A DNA stretch of 51,685 bases, taken from assembly GCA_937883755.1 (NCBI GenBank), contig CAKZYA010000018.1, positions 1-51,685 of the forward strand. Direction: 5' to 3'. The position numbers and the translations under genes were made by a program. Shown in pieces: positions 9,147-17,099 of this stretch (position 1 is the first letter of the stretch; every line of letters starts with the position of its first letter). Under the pieces are notes generated by a model, which saw only the letters and a list, made by a program, of their open reading frames with translations, did not search any database and was not told where the DNA came from. The stretch comes from an uncultured Flammeovirgaceae bacterium. GTDB taxonomy: Bacteria > Bacteroidota > Bacteroidia > Cytophagales > Cyclobacteriaceae.

Positions 9147-9923
9147 CTAACTATTAATTAATGCTCTTAATACTTGAATTATGTTTTCCTTATAAGTCCG
9201 CCCGATTGGTATTTCAGCTTTTTCGTTTTGAATCGAATAATTGTCAAATTTTAAAATGTTGGTCGTGTTAACGATAAATGACCGATGCACTCGCAAGAAT
9301 ATTTCAGGTAACTGCTTTTCAAATTCCGAAATTGCTATCAAACTAATATACGTTTCATCTTTGGTAACGATTTTAATATGATTTTTGATGGCCTCAATAT
9401 GCAAAATAGTATTAAAATTAATCTTATGATAGGCTCGATTAGTCTTGACGAAAATGTATTTTGTTGGATTATTTTTTTTGTTTTCTGCTATCTCTAGGGC
9501 GACATTATCAACTTCATCATGTATTTCTTGTATTTTTCCTTCGGGAGAATATAAGTGCTTTTTTAAGCGACTGATTGTTTTTAAAAAGCGATTTAACCCA
9601 ATGGGTTTCATTAAATAATCGACTACTTCTAATTCAAACCCGTCTAAAGCATATTCTCGATGTGCGGTAGTAAGTACCGTCAAAGGTTTTCGTTTGAGCA
9701 TTTTAAGCATTTCAACACCAGTGATTTTCGGCATTTGAATATCCAAAAACAAGACATCAACCTCGATCCTGTCCAAAGATAAAAACGCTTCAACCGCACT
9801 ATGATAAATTTCAATGACTTCAAAACCAGGAATGTGCGCCAGATGTGCTTCAATCACTTTGGTCGCCATTTCTTCGTCATCAACGATCATGCATTTTATG
9901 GTTTTTGTATCGCCCTGTTTCAT
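9147..9923 (-). CDS. LytTR-family response regulator
   Basis: 258 aa. Receiver domain at about 8-125: acidic pocket DDEE near residue 15, phospho-acceptor Asp61 in LFLDIQMPKITG, a Thr in the VLTTAHREYAL segment and the Lys of VDYLMKPIG. The C-terminal LytTR DNA-binding domain (about 150-255) includes IFVKTNRAYHKINFNTILHIEA and FLRVHRSFIVN. It overlaps the stop codon of the upstream kinase gene by 4 bp (ATGA), so the pair is translationally coupled. The probable target is the divergent outer-membrane barrel gene at 11225; a paralogous arrangement exists at 22524-26928. Confidence 0.95.
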   Translation of the reverse strand: MKQGDTKTIKCMIVDDEEMATKVIEAHLAHIPGFEVIEIYHSAVEAFLSLDRIEVDVLFLDIQMPKITGVEMLKMLKRKPLTVLTTAHREYALDGFELEVVDYLMKPIGLNRFLKTISRLKKHLYSPEGKIQEIHDEVDNVALEIAENKKNNPTKYIFVKTNRAYHKINFNTILHIEAIKNHIKIVTKDETYISLIAISEFEKQLPEIFLRVHRSFIVNTTNILKFDNYSIQNEKAEIPIGRTYKENIIQVLRALINS

Positions 9924-10993
9924 GATGCCGATTGTTCAATCATCAAAGACACTTTGAAAGTTTCATTTTTAGAAATTTCCAAAGTATGCCGATCTGGATA
10001 TAACAGCTTCAATCGCTTTTTGATATTGTCTAAACCAATACCTGATTGAATATTTTTGCTTTTTTTAGCATTTCTCGAGAAAGAGTTTTCAACTGAAAAG
10101 TGTAAGATCTTTTGTTGAGATTCCATTTGAATATTAATAAAAGATTGTCCCTCTTCTTCGGCTGGCCCGTGTTTAAAAGCGTTTTCCACAAAAGGAATGA
10201 GCAGAAGCGGAGCGATTTTTAGCGTAGGCGATAGGTTATTTTTTGAAAACGTGAAATCCAGTTTTCGGCGATACCTCAGTAGTTCTAATTCAATAAAACT
10301 ATCCAACATCTCTATCTCTTTAGATAAAGAAACAGCTTTTGTGTTTCCTTCGTAAAGCATAAAGCTCAATAGGTTGGATAATTTTACAATTGCTTCGCCC
10401 GCATTTTTATCATTGGAAAGCACCATGCCGTAGATATTATTTAGTGTATTAAACAGAAAGTGCGGCTGAATTTGATTTCTCAGATATTTCAACTCAGCTT
10501 CAACTTTTTGCTGTACTAAATCTTGGTTGTGTTGATGCTCAAACAGATAATTTTGAAAAAACTTGATACTTACGACCAAAGCAGCAATGTAAATCAGTTC
10601 AATTCCTCGGTACGTAAACTGCGCCACGGTGTAGGAATCTGTATCAGAAAAAATAATGGGGTGGACAAAATAGGCATAAGCAAAGTATAGTAAAATGGTA
10701 AAAAATAATATAACCAGAGCACTCAATCCGAAAAAAGTGATATACTGCTTCCGGTACAAAAAGCGAGGCATCAAAACGTAGGCAATTGAGTAGGCTGAAC
10801 CAATTTTGATGGGCAGTACCACCGCCTCAAAAGCGATCCACTGCCATAGCACCGAATTACCATCGGCCAAATCAATTGCGTGGCTAATCAGATTATTAAC
10901 CGTAATCCAAAAAACACTCCACGCCAACCAATAAATGATGTGTCGGCTAATGCGTTCCCAAGTCCAGTGGTCATATTTTTTTAAAATTTCCAA
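9920..10993 (-). CDS. LytS-type sensor histidine kinase
   Basis: 357 aa. The N-terminal half holds about four hydrophobic membrane segments (roughly 17-36, 50-75, 85-110, 130-147). A short coiled linker follows, then the His_kinase domain with LRNQIQPHFLFNTLNNIYG (phospho-acceptor His178), the N-box LLIPFVENAFKHGP and the GIGLDNIKKRL glycine box. There is no separate extracellular sensor domain, so the membrane core itself or a partner protein must sense the signal. It is first in a two-gene unit with the LytTR regulator and divergent from the barrel gene at 11225. Confidence 0.95.
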   Translation of the reverse strand: MEILKKYDHWTWERISRHIIYWLAWSVFWITVNNLISHAIDLADGNSVLWQWIAFEAVVLPIKIGSAYSIAYVLMPRFLYRKQYITFFGLSALVILFFTILLYFAYAYFVHPIIFSDTDSYTVAQFTYRGIELIYIAALVVSIKFFQNYLFEHQHNQDLVQQKVEAELKYLRNQIQPHFLFNTLNNIYGMVLSNDKNAGEAIVKLSNLLSFMLYEGNTKAVSLSKEIEMLDSFIELELLRYRRKLDFTFSKNNLSPTLKIAPLLLIPFVENAFKHGPAEEEGQSFINIQMESQQKILHFSVENSFSRNAKKSKNIQSGIGLDNIKKRLKLLYPDRHTLEISKNETFKVSLMIEQSAS

Positions 10994-11224
10994 GGCATAA
11001 AAATACTAAGTTAAGGTGGGTATTGAGACTCAAGTTGACGAAGGTTCACCCAAAAAGGATAAACGACTAAATAAAAGGACGAACAACCAAAAGCTTCATT
11101 TAGCACGCTAAAAACTTGTTTTCTACCCTCTGTCAAGCTCGCCTCACCATTTGTCCTCTTCCGCAATTTTTTGTTTTTAAGCGACTTATGTTGTGTCATC
11201 AAAAAATCAGGGAATTACAAAATA

Positions 11225-13627
11225 ATGCCTCAAGTGATGCGACTTTATCTCTTTATACTTTTACTATTGTTAAGTAGCTTTTCAGTTTCGGCACAATACA
11301 TTTTACAAGGATCAATTCAAGACGAAAATAATGGACCATTGATGTTCGCAAATGTGCTATTGCTAAGCGAGACAGATGAACTAGTAAAAGGCGAAGTAGC
11401 AGACGTAGATGGAAATTTCAAAATTGAAAATCTGACTTCGGGTAACTATGTTTTGAGTGTTTCGGCAATTGGTTACGTTAATTTTCGCCGAAAAATAGAG
11501 CTAATGGGTAATCTAAATATCGGAACAGTTACCGTAGAAACAAGCAATGTTACATTAGAAGAAGTCACCGTAACGGCTCAAAAAGCGGCTTTCGTTCGTA
11601 AAGCTGACCGAACGATAGTCAATGTGGAAAGTTTGCCAACCGCAGCAGGTGGCAACGCCCTTGAACTGCTCGAGAAGTCGCCTTCGGTGCGGGTGGATAG
11701 GGTAAGTAGTGAAGTGTCGTTGTTGGGTAGAAATGGTGCTTTGACTTTTATCAATGGCAAACGTGTTAGACTGGACGGCAATGATTTGATACAATATTTA
11801 ACCTCTATTCCAGCCTCGAGTATTGTTTCGTTGGAGCTCATTAACAATCCGCCGGCCAGCTACGATGCTGACGGTACCGGTGGGGTGATCAATATCGTTT
11901 TGAAAAATTACGAAGCCGATGGGTTCAACGGTAGTGCGAATATTTTTGGTGGCTACGGTCAACGTTCAAAATACGGCGGTGGCGTGGTATTTAAATATAA
12001 GTCAGGTAATTTCAATTTGTACGGTGATGCTTCTACCTCGCAAGATTATACTTTTCAAAACTCGGATATTAGTACGTCCATTCAGTTTGATGATGGACTT
12101 TTGGCGACCGACCAAGAGAGTATCCGACCTGCTTATTTGGGAAATTATGCTGGTAAACTGGGTTTAACGTATGATTTTACAGCCAAAACCTCCATTGACA
12201 TTTTTGGGTCTTACAGCCGAAGACGCTGGGAAATGCTCGCTGAAACTACTACCGACTACAGCGGTGAGATTTCACCTATTCAAAAGGATTTTTTGACCAG
12301 TGATGAAACGAATACTACCAACCAATATAACCTGAGCAGTCGGGTTCAACACCAACTCAACAATGGACATACAATTTCAGCAGATTATGATTATTTGAAT
12401 TTTAAAACCATCAATCCAACAAGTTATCAATTGCAAAATCTTAACGGAAATGATGATGCACTCAGTCGTGAAACTTTTGAAACAGACAAGGAAACCCCCT
12501 TTGATTTTCATGTGGCGAGGCTAGACTACAAAGGTAAGCTTAACGAAAAAATCAATTTTGAAACAGGCGTAAAAGCCACGATTTCAAATGTCGAAAACAA
12601 TACGGCTCTGTTGGATGAAAATGGTCAGCTCTCGCCTAGTCCACTCTTCACTGACCAAATAAATATGACCGAACAGATTTATGCTGCTTATTTTTCACTA
12701 GATGGGCAAGCGGGCGAAAATTATACCTTCACCAGTGGTGTTCGTTATGAATATTCTGATTTGGAATTGACTGCCAATCAGGGCGATGTTGACCGCCAGA
12801 TTTCGAGGCTATTTCCAACATTGAGTTTGACTCGCAACTTTTCGGAAGTGAGTCGCTTAACACTAGCGTATCGCGAGCGGATTGCAAGACTAGGGTTTAG
12901 AAATTTAGCTCCTGCTTTTTTCTTTCTTAACCCCTACACAGTGCTCACGGGCAATATTCAAGCCTTTGCCAACATCAATCGAACTGTAGAGCTAACACTC
13001 AACCACGAGGCGCTATTTGTAGCTTTGAGTTACTCGCATGATGATGCTCCATTGCTAAGAGGTGCTGTTCCACAGCTTCTCCAGACGGATAACTTACTAC
13101 TTCTGATTTCGGATAACCTCGAAAATCGCCATCAAATCGGTTTGAATATTGGTTTTCCGATTGAGTTTACCAGTTTTTGGAGTTCTCGCTATAACGTAGG
13201 TAGTTACTGGCGAAGCGATGAAGTACGTTTTAGTAATGAGACCATTACGGAAAGTAACCCCTTTCTATCCATTGATATCGCACAAAGCTTTCAAATGCCA
13301 AAAGACTGGTCACTGGAACTCAGCGGACGTTGGAATTCTCGCACCTGGCGAGGTACCATTTACCAACCACAACAAACGTTCGTAAACGTCGGCATACAGA
13401 AAAAACTCAAAAGCGGCACTTTAGGGCTTTCATGGACAGATATTTTTGACACAGGCTCTTTCTTAGGTTTTATCAATGAATTGCCACAGGAGGGCGTGGT
13501 GTACGATTGGAATTACGATATCGAGGGCAGCATCATTAGACTTTCTTACTCATATAATTTTGGTGATAAAGTAAGGCAGGCTCGTAGTTCGGGTGCTGAT
13601 GATGTGTTGGAACGAGTGAATAATTAG
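11225..13627 (+). CDS. Outer-membrane beta-barrel receptor with carboxypeptidase-like N-domain
   Basis: 800 aa from ATG 11225 (ATG 11237 is also possible; a TTG at 11171 would add 18 non-signal residues). A signal peptide rich in Leu ends at about SVSAQ. A carboxypeptidase-D regulatory-like domain follows (LQGSIQDENNGPLMFANVLLL... GNFKIENLTSGNYVLSVSAIGY), then a plug-like domain (SPSVRVDR, FINGKRVRLDG, IELINNPPASYDADGTGGVINI) and a C-terminal barrel. This is the OMP_b-brl_3/TonB-dependent-receptor-like family whose substrates are mostly unknown. It is divergent from the LytS/LytTR pair, which probably controls it. It matches the barrel at 22524-24929 in domain order and almost exactly in length (801 aa). 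Confidence 0.9.
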   Translation: MPQVMRLYLFILLLLLSSFSVSAQYILQGSIQDENNGPLMFANVLLLSETDELVKGEVADVDGNFKIENLTSGNYVLSVSAIGYVNFRRKIELMGNLNIGTVTVETSNVTLEEVTVTAQKAAFVRKADRTIVNVESLPTAAGGNALELLEKSPSVRVDRVSSEVSLLGRNGALTFINGKRVRLDGNDLIQYLTSIPASSIVSLELINNPPASYDADGTGGVINIVLKNYEADGFNGSANIFGGYGQRSKYGGGVVFKYKSGNFNLYGDASTSQDYTFQNSDISTSIQFDDGLLATDQESIRPAYLGNYAGKLGLTYDFTAKTSIDIFGSYSRRRWEMLAETTTDYSGEISPIQKDFLTSDETNTTNQYNLSSRVQHQLNNGHTISADYDYLNFKTINPTSYQLQNLNGNDDALSRETFETDKETPFDFHVARLDYKGKLNEKINFETGVKATISNVENNTALLDENGQLSPSPLFTDQINMTEQIYAAYFSLDGQAGENYTFTSGVRYEYSDLELTANQGDVDRQISRLFPTLSLTRNFSEVSRLTLAYRERIARLGFRNLAPAFFFLNPYTVLTGNIQAFANINRTVELTLNHEALFVALSYSHDDAPLLRGAVPQLLQTDNLLLLISDNLENRHQIGLNIGFPIEFTSFWSSRYNVGSYWRSDEVRFSNETITESNPFLSIDIAQSFQMPKDWSLELSGRWNSRTWRGTIYQPQQTFVNVGIQKKLKSGTLGLSWTDIFDTGSFLGFINELPQEGVVYDWNYDIEGSIIRLSYSYNFGDKVRQARSSGADDVLERVNN

Positions 13628-13644
13628 TACTTTAAGTTTCTAGA

Positions 13645-13820
13645 TTTCTGCCGAACTATGAAGGAGCTAACGCTACTCGAGTTTTGCACTTCTGAAGCCG
13701 GAGGCCGCACCTGAACCGTGTAGTTCCAATCCCAAGATTCTAAACCGAATAATCTCGTGGGCACATCATTAGTCGCGCGACGGGGTCGCCCCGGCGGACC
13801 GTGATGTACCTACGATGGTT
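13645..13820 (+). pseudogene. Decayed copy of the 3' end and terminator of a gluconate 2-dehydrogenase subunit 3 gene
   Basis: Bases from 13650 align with the end of the 5096-5665 gene: over the block from CCGAACTATGAAGGAGC to GAAGCCGGA I count 44 of 52 identical positions. The copy then jumps straight to GGCCGC, i.e. it lacks exactly the 72 bp lying between the two GAAGCTGGA direct repeats of the intact gene. It continues through the post-stop sequence (AATAATCTCGTGGGC) into a diverged version of the same terminator hairpin. A premature TGA follows GGC CGC ACC. No 5' part of the gene remains. It is therefore a relic of a paralog. Confidence 0.75.
13771..13801. repeat. GC-rich palindromic insert in a terminator loop
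   Basis: Relative to the intact terminator at 5692-5719, the copy here has about 31 extra bases placed in the loop between the arms GTGGGCACATCAT and TGATGTACCTAC. The insert contains the perfect palindrome GTCGCGCGAC (13772-13781) and a second hairpin GGTCGCC/GGCGGACC (13784-13800). It is far more GC-rich than its surroundings. It resembles a small REP-type palindromic unit; no second copy with the same sequence is seen in the window. Confidence 0.5.
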
Positions 13821-13843
13821 TATTCCCCATCAAAATTCCTGGA

Positions 13844-14731
13844 TCAGCAGCACCCGCTTCCAGGCTCGCAGGCATCGGCTGACTGAATCTCGGAAAGTTT
13901 TAGGTGCGGTTTTTCCTGTTTAGTTCCGGGCTTTTCTGCGTATACGGTGATGCTAAAGATTCCGGTTCCGTTATGGTTAAACAATTTTACCTCTTCTTCG
14001 GAAAGATATCGGCTGAGAATATCGGTAGGTATTTCAATCGGTTTTTCTTTTTGGATCTTTACGTTTTGAAAACCTTGGTCGACAATAAACTGTAGGTATT
14101 CTTCTTTTTGAATGGCTCCGGCAACACAACCTGCGTACATCTCAGCATCTTGCCGTAAAGCATCCGGAAGGTTACCTATCAAAACAATATCTGAAATGCT
14201 GAAGTGACCACCTGGCTTCAATACTTGGTAGATCTCCCCAATTACTCTTTTCTTGTTGGGTACCAGGTTTAGCACGCAATTGCTGACAATCACATCGGCC
14301 ACATTTTCATTTACGGGCATATCATCAATATCTCCCTCTCTAAATTCTACATTGTTATAACCCAGTTTTTCTGCATTGATACGAGCCTTTTTGATCATCG
14401 TTGGGGTAAAATCAATCCCGATAACTTTACCCTCACTGCCAGTTTCGTGCCGGGCAACAAAGCAGTCATTACCAGCACCTGAACCCAAGTCGATGACTGT
14501 ATCTCCCTTTTGGATTTTGGCGAACTGAGTTGGAAGGCCACATCCTAATCCTAAATCGGCATCTTCTACGTAGCCATTGGTTTCGGAATAGTCATCCACC
14601 ATAATGTTGTATACTTTATCCGATGGGTTGGTTGCCCCGCAACAAGAAGAGGCGTTTTCGGCTTTACCCTGTTCTGCGATTTTGGCGTAACGCTCTCTCA
14701 CTAGGCTTTTTAATTCTTGCTCGTTTTCCAT
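13844..14731 (-). CDS. arsM: Arsenite S-adenosylmethyltransferase
   Basis: Methylates As(III) using SAM, giving methylated and volatile arsenicals; cytoplasmic. 295 aa with the conserved arsenic-binding cysteines recognisable at C64 (GLGCGLPT), C152 (SNCVLNL) and C202 (AGCVAGA), plus an N-terminal SSCCG (C30, C31) and a C-terminal GSGCC. SAM motif I is VIDLGSGAGNDC. The gene is 46 bp downstream of arsR on the same strand. The intervening region carries a second ArsR-like palindrome, so arsM is probably derepressed by As(III) through that regulator. Confidence 0.93.
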   Translation of the reverse strand: MENEQELKSLVRERYAKIAEQGKAENASSCCGATNPSDKVYNIMVDDYSETNGYVEDADLGLGCGLPTQFAKIQKGDTVIDLGSGAGNDCFVARHETGSEGKVIGIDFTPTMIKKARINAEKLGYNNVEFREGDIDDMPVNENVADVIVSNCVLNLVPNKKRVIGEIYQVLKPGGHFSISDIVLIGNLPDALRQDAEMYAGCVAGAIQKEEYLQFIVDQGFQNVKIQKEKPIEIPTDILSRYLSEEEVKLFNHNGTGIFSITVYAEKPGTKQEKPHLKLSEIQSADACEPGSGCC

Positions 14732-14741
14732 GTCGATAGTT

Positions 14742-14761
14742 TTATTGTAATAATACGATAA
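14742..14761. promoter_or_regulatory. Putative second ArsR operator, between arsR and arsM
   Basis: TTATTGTA and TACGATAA form an inverted repeat with 7 of 8 bases paired and a 4-base spacer, 11 bp before the arsM start. Its right half resembles the half-site TTACGATT of the operator in front of arsR. It would allow separate arsenite control of arsM. Confidence 0.45.
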
Positions 14762-14777
14762 ATAGGTTCAAATTTTT

Positions 14778-15107
14778 TTAGCAGCACGCAGTCTCTGAAA
14801 TGTCTTGGTTTAAAAACTGGGTCATTATTTCTTTCATCTTAGACCAATTATCAGTGTCTATACAGTAGCAAACCCGGGTTCCTTCCACATTTCCTTTAAT
14901 CAAGCCAAGGTGTTTCAATTCTTTCAAGTGTTGAGAAATCGTTGGCTGAGCCAGTCCAATTTCATCAACGATATCGCCGCAAACACAGCCATCAACCTTA
15001 AACAAGTGCTGCAAAATCGCCACTCGCGCAGGATGCCCGAATGCTTTAGCAAATAGTGCAATCTCATTTTGTGACTCAGTGAATATTTCTGTTTTTGCTA
15101 ATCCCAT
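14778..15107 (-). CDS. arsR: ArsR/SmtB-family metalloregulator
   Basis: 109-aa winged-helix repressor. The recognition-helix region is IGLAQPTISQHLKELKHLGLI. Metal ligands are likely the CVC pair (C41, C43) in DGCVCGDIV, equivalent to the ELCVC motif of classic ArsR, and possibly the terminal CC (C108, C109). Arsenite or antimonite binding would release DNA. It has a strong palindromic operator immediately upstream and is the first gene of an arsR-arsM unit. No arsB/acr3 efflux or arsC reductase gene is present in the window. Confidence 0.9.
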   Translation of the reverse strand: MGLAKTEIFTESQNEIALFAKAFGHPARVAILQHLFKVDGCVCGDIVDEIGLAQPTISQHLKELKHLGLIKGNVEGTRVCYCIDTDNWSKMKEIMTQFLNQDISETACC

Positions 15108-15125
15108 TTTCTATTATCATCGTTT

Positions 15126-15143
15126 AATCGCAATGTTACGATT
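15126..15143. promoter_or_regulatory. ArsR operator upstream of arsR
   Basis: AATCGCAA-TG-TTACGATT is an inverted repeat with one mismatched pair; in a wider view TTTAATCG/CGATTAAA (15123-15130 and 15139-15146) pair perfectly. It lies 19 bp upstream of the arsR start, the position and form expected for autoregulation by an ArsR-family dimer. Confidence 0.65.
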
Positions 15144-15188
15144 AAATATTAAACTATCAAAATCGTCCTTGTGCAAACAGTATTTTTC

Positions 15189-15222
15189 CCGAGCTATGAA
15201 AGAGCTTACACTACTGCGTTTT
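15189..15222 (+). repeat. Second short relic similar to the subunit-3 gene end
   Basis: CCGAGCTATGAAAGAGC followed by TTACACTACTGCGTTTT resembles the block at 13651-13685 (about 28 of 35 positions with one gap) and, more weakly, 5521-5555 inside the intact gene. It has the same orientation. Similarity stops after the T run. Together with the copy at 13645 it brackets arsM-arsR. Confidence 0.4.
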
Positions 15223-15303
15223 AAGTCGATCTGATCTATTCTTTTCAGGGGCCTCGCTGTGAGACTCAGAGAGGCGCATAATCATCAGCTATAATAACCT
15301 TGG

Positions 15304-15816
15304 CTAATTCTCAGCTGTTTTAAATCCGTAAATGGTTGTTTGCATTCCCGCAATTTTCCATTCGCCATTCACTTTTTCCATGAGTCTAGTTTCACGTTTT
15401 AGGCCACGCAACGAATCCTGTTGTTCATAAATAACCCAAGCCCCATTCTCGTAAAGCCTAATATCAATTTTATCCAGCAATTTAGGGACAGGCTCAGGTT
15501 CAGGATGTTCTTCAATAAATGTTTTGACAAATTGGCTTATTTCGTTCCAACCAACTGATTCTGAGAAGGTACTGTCGACAAAATCTATGTATGTTTTCGT
15601 TATGTCTGGGTCATGAACCCAATTTTCTTTCCAAGCTTCGTAGTCTCTTTGAAAGGCAGCTTTGGTCTCGTCATTAAGCGTTTCTAAAATTGCTTTTTTT
15701 TCTTGTTCAATATCTACCTTCTGATCTGCCGTATTATCCTTATCAGTCGTTTTAACTTCTTGACAACTTATAGCGATCAGGAAAATGATGATTACTGATA
15801 GATTTTTATTCGTCAT
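15304..15816 (-). CDS. Lipoprotein with NTF2-like (SnoaL/DUF4440) fold
   Basis: 170 aa. The N-terminus MTNKNLSVIIIFLIAISCQ is a lipoprotein signal with lipobox Cys18. After a charged linker (about 20-40) comes an NTF2-like domain: a helical start (EQEKKAILETLNDETKAAFQRDYEAWKENW), then strands with IRLYENGAWVIYEQQD and ETRLMEKVNGEWKIAGMQTTIYGF, ending as SnoaL/DUF4440 proteins do. It probably sits on the periplasmic face of a membrane; ligand or enzymatic role unknown. Flanking genes give no functional hint. Confidence 0.75.
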   Translation of the reverse strand: MTNKNLSVIIIFLIAISCQEVKTTDKDNTADQKVDIEQEKKAILETLNDETKAAFQRDYEAWKENWVHDPDITKTYIDFVDSTFSESVGWNEISQFVKTFIEEHPEPEPVPKLLDKIDIRLYENGAWVIYEQQDSLRGLKRETRLMEKVNGEWKIAGMQTTIYGFKTAEN

Positions 15817-15902
15817 ATTTTGTCTTTTAACTTATTACCGACATGCGACTCAACCAGCTTTTGCTGAGCGTGACCGTAATACACAGCACTAACTTGCGTA
15901 AT

Positions 15903-16247
15903 TCATGACAGGTTTTTGCGACTCCATTCCATTATCAAAGTCAAGTTCTCTTTTAGCGATTTCCCTTTTTCAGTCAACCGGTACTCAACTTTAGGTGGAA
16001 TTACAGGGTATGATTTTCTTTTCACTATTTTAATCTTTTCCAAATCTTTTAATTGTTGGGATAGCATTTTCTGACTAATTCCAGCAATAGCTTTATCCAA
16101 CTCGCTGAAGCGCATCACTTCATTTAAGAGTAAAAGCCAAATAATAACGGGTTTCCATTTTCCTCCTATCTGATCCATAAAAATCGTGATGGGGCATTCT
16201 TTGGCTTGTTGATATATTTTTTTCAGGTTTTTTTCGGCTGTTTCCAT
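15903..16247 (-). CDS. HxlR-family transcriptional regulator
   Basis: 114-aa winged-helix protein with the family's N-terminal Cys (CPITIFMDQIGGKWKPVIIWLLL), the helix-turn-helix FSELDKAIAGISQKMLSQQLKDLE and the wing VIPPKVEYRLTEKGKSL. HxlR proteins commonly sense electrophiles or quinones through the Cys and control a neighbouring oxidoreductase. Here an SDR gene is divergent, and a palindrome typical of this family lies between them. Confidence 0.93.
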   Translation of the reverse strand: METAEKNLKKIYQQAKECPITIFMDQIGGKWKPVIIWLLLLNEVMRFSELDKAIAGISQKMLSQQLKDLEKIKIVKRKSYPVIPPKVEYRLTEKGKSLKENLTLIMEWSRKNLS

Positions 16248-16279
16248 ACAGATTACATTTTTCCGAGCTAACGGTTAGT

Positions 16280-16299
16280 TACTTACTAAAAAGTAAGTA
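16280..16299. promoter_or_regulatory. HxlR operator between the divergent genes
   Basis: TACTTAC-TAAAAA-GTAAGTA is a perfect inverted repeat with 7-base arms. This form (TACTTAC, short A-rich spacer, GTAAGTA) is usual in front of genes governed by HxlR-type regulators. It sits 33 bp from the regulator start and 37 bp from the SDR start, so one dimer could control both. Confidence 0.7.
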
Positions 16300-16335
16300 C
16301 TTGCTAAATGTAAAGCGGTTTTGCAGCTTTGCAAA

Positions 16336-17073
16336 ATGAATAGCAAAATAGTGTTGATAACAGGAGGAACCACCGGAATTGGGTTCGCCTGTGCCGATTA
16401 TCTACTGGGTCTTGATTATCGGGTAATAATTACAGGAAGAACCAGAGAAAACTTAGACCGTGCAGTTGCCAAACTAGGCATCAATTGTATTGGAATTTTA
16501 TCTGATACCTCCTCTTTAGAAGACATAGATGATTTGGTAGCAAAGGTCAAAAATCAATTCGGTAAGATCGATGGCTTATTTGTGAATGCTGGTATTTTTA
16601 AAGCCGCCAGCTTTCAAGAAACCACAGAAAGCTTATTTGATGAAACTATGAATGTGAATTTCAAAGGAGCCTTTTTTACTATTCAGAAATTTATTCCAAT
16701 TCTGAATAATCCAGCTAGTGTGGTGCTTAATACTTCTATTGTTGTTTTTAGGTCATTTGCTAATACCAGTATTTACACGGCGAGTAAAGCAGCACTGGAA
16801 AGTATTGCAAAAGTTTTGAACATAGAACTTGCTGTCAGGGGAATTAGGGTCAATGTGGTAAGCCCTGGAGTTACCGAAACCCCTATTCAAAAAAAGTCTG
16901 GTATGACAGAAGAGGCGATTAGTAATCTGTTAGAACATTTCTCATCAACTTCTCCTATCGGTCGTATTGTTCAGCCTACGGATATTGCTCTAATTGTTGA
17001 GTTCTTACTTTCGGATAAATCACAAGTCCTAAGAAGCGAAAAAGTGATTGTTGATGGGGGAACAACACTTTGA
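16336..17073 (+). CDS. Short-chain dehydrogenase/reductase (SDR)
   Basis: 245 aa from ATG 16336. NAD(P)-binding TGGTTGIG near the N-terminus, NAG-type motif VNAGIF, catalytic Ser in NTSIVV and the YTASK (Y-x3-K) catalytic pair, followed by RVNVVSPGVTETP. It is a classical SDR that reduces a carbonyl or oxidises an alcohol; substrate unknown. An upstream in-frame TTG (16321) would add five residues and is unlikely. It is divergent from the HxlR regulator and probably its target. Confidence 0.93.
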   Translation: MNSKIVLITGGTTGIGFACADYLLGLDYRVIITGRTRENLDRAVAKLGINCIGILSDTSSLEDIDDLVAKVKNQFGKIDGLFVNAGIFKAASFQETTESLFDETMNVNFKGAFFTIQKFIPILNNPASVVLNTSIVVFRSFANTSIYTASKAALESIAKVLNIELAVRGIRVNVVSPGVTETPIQKKSGMTEEAISNLLEHFSSTSPIGRIVQPTDIALIVEFLLSDKSQVLRSEKVIVDGGTTL

Positions 17074-17099
17074 TTTGTAGGTTTGGCTTGTTTGATCCC

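Noticed and set aside
11030-11060. GTTGAC and GTTCAC 11 bases apart as a LytTR-type direct repeat before the barrel gene.
   Set aside because: Too short and too far from the expected position and consensus; no matching pair was found before the second barrel gene.
15840-15885. Imperfect inverted repeat around GACTCAACCAGC/GCTGAGCGTG near the lipoprotein gene.
   Set aside because: Pairing is patchy and no T run follows in the direction needed for a terminator of either neighbour.
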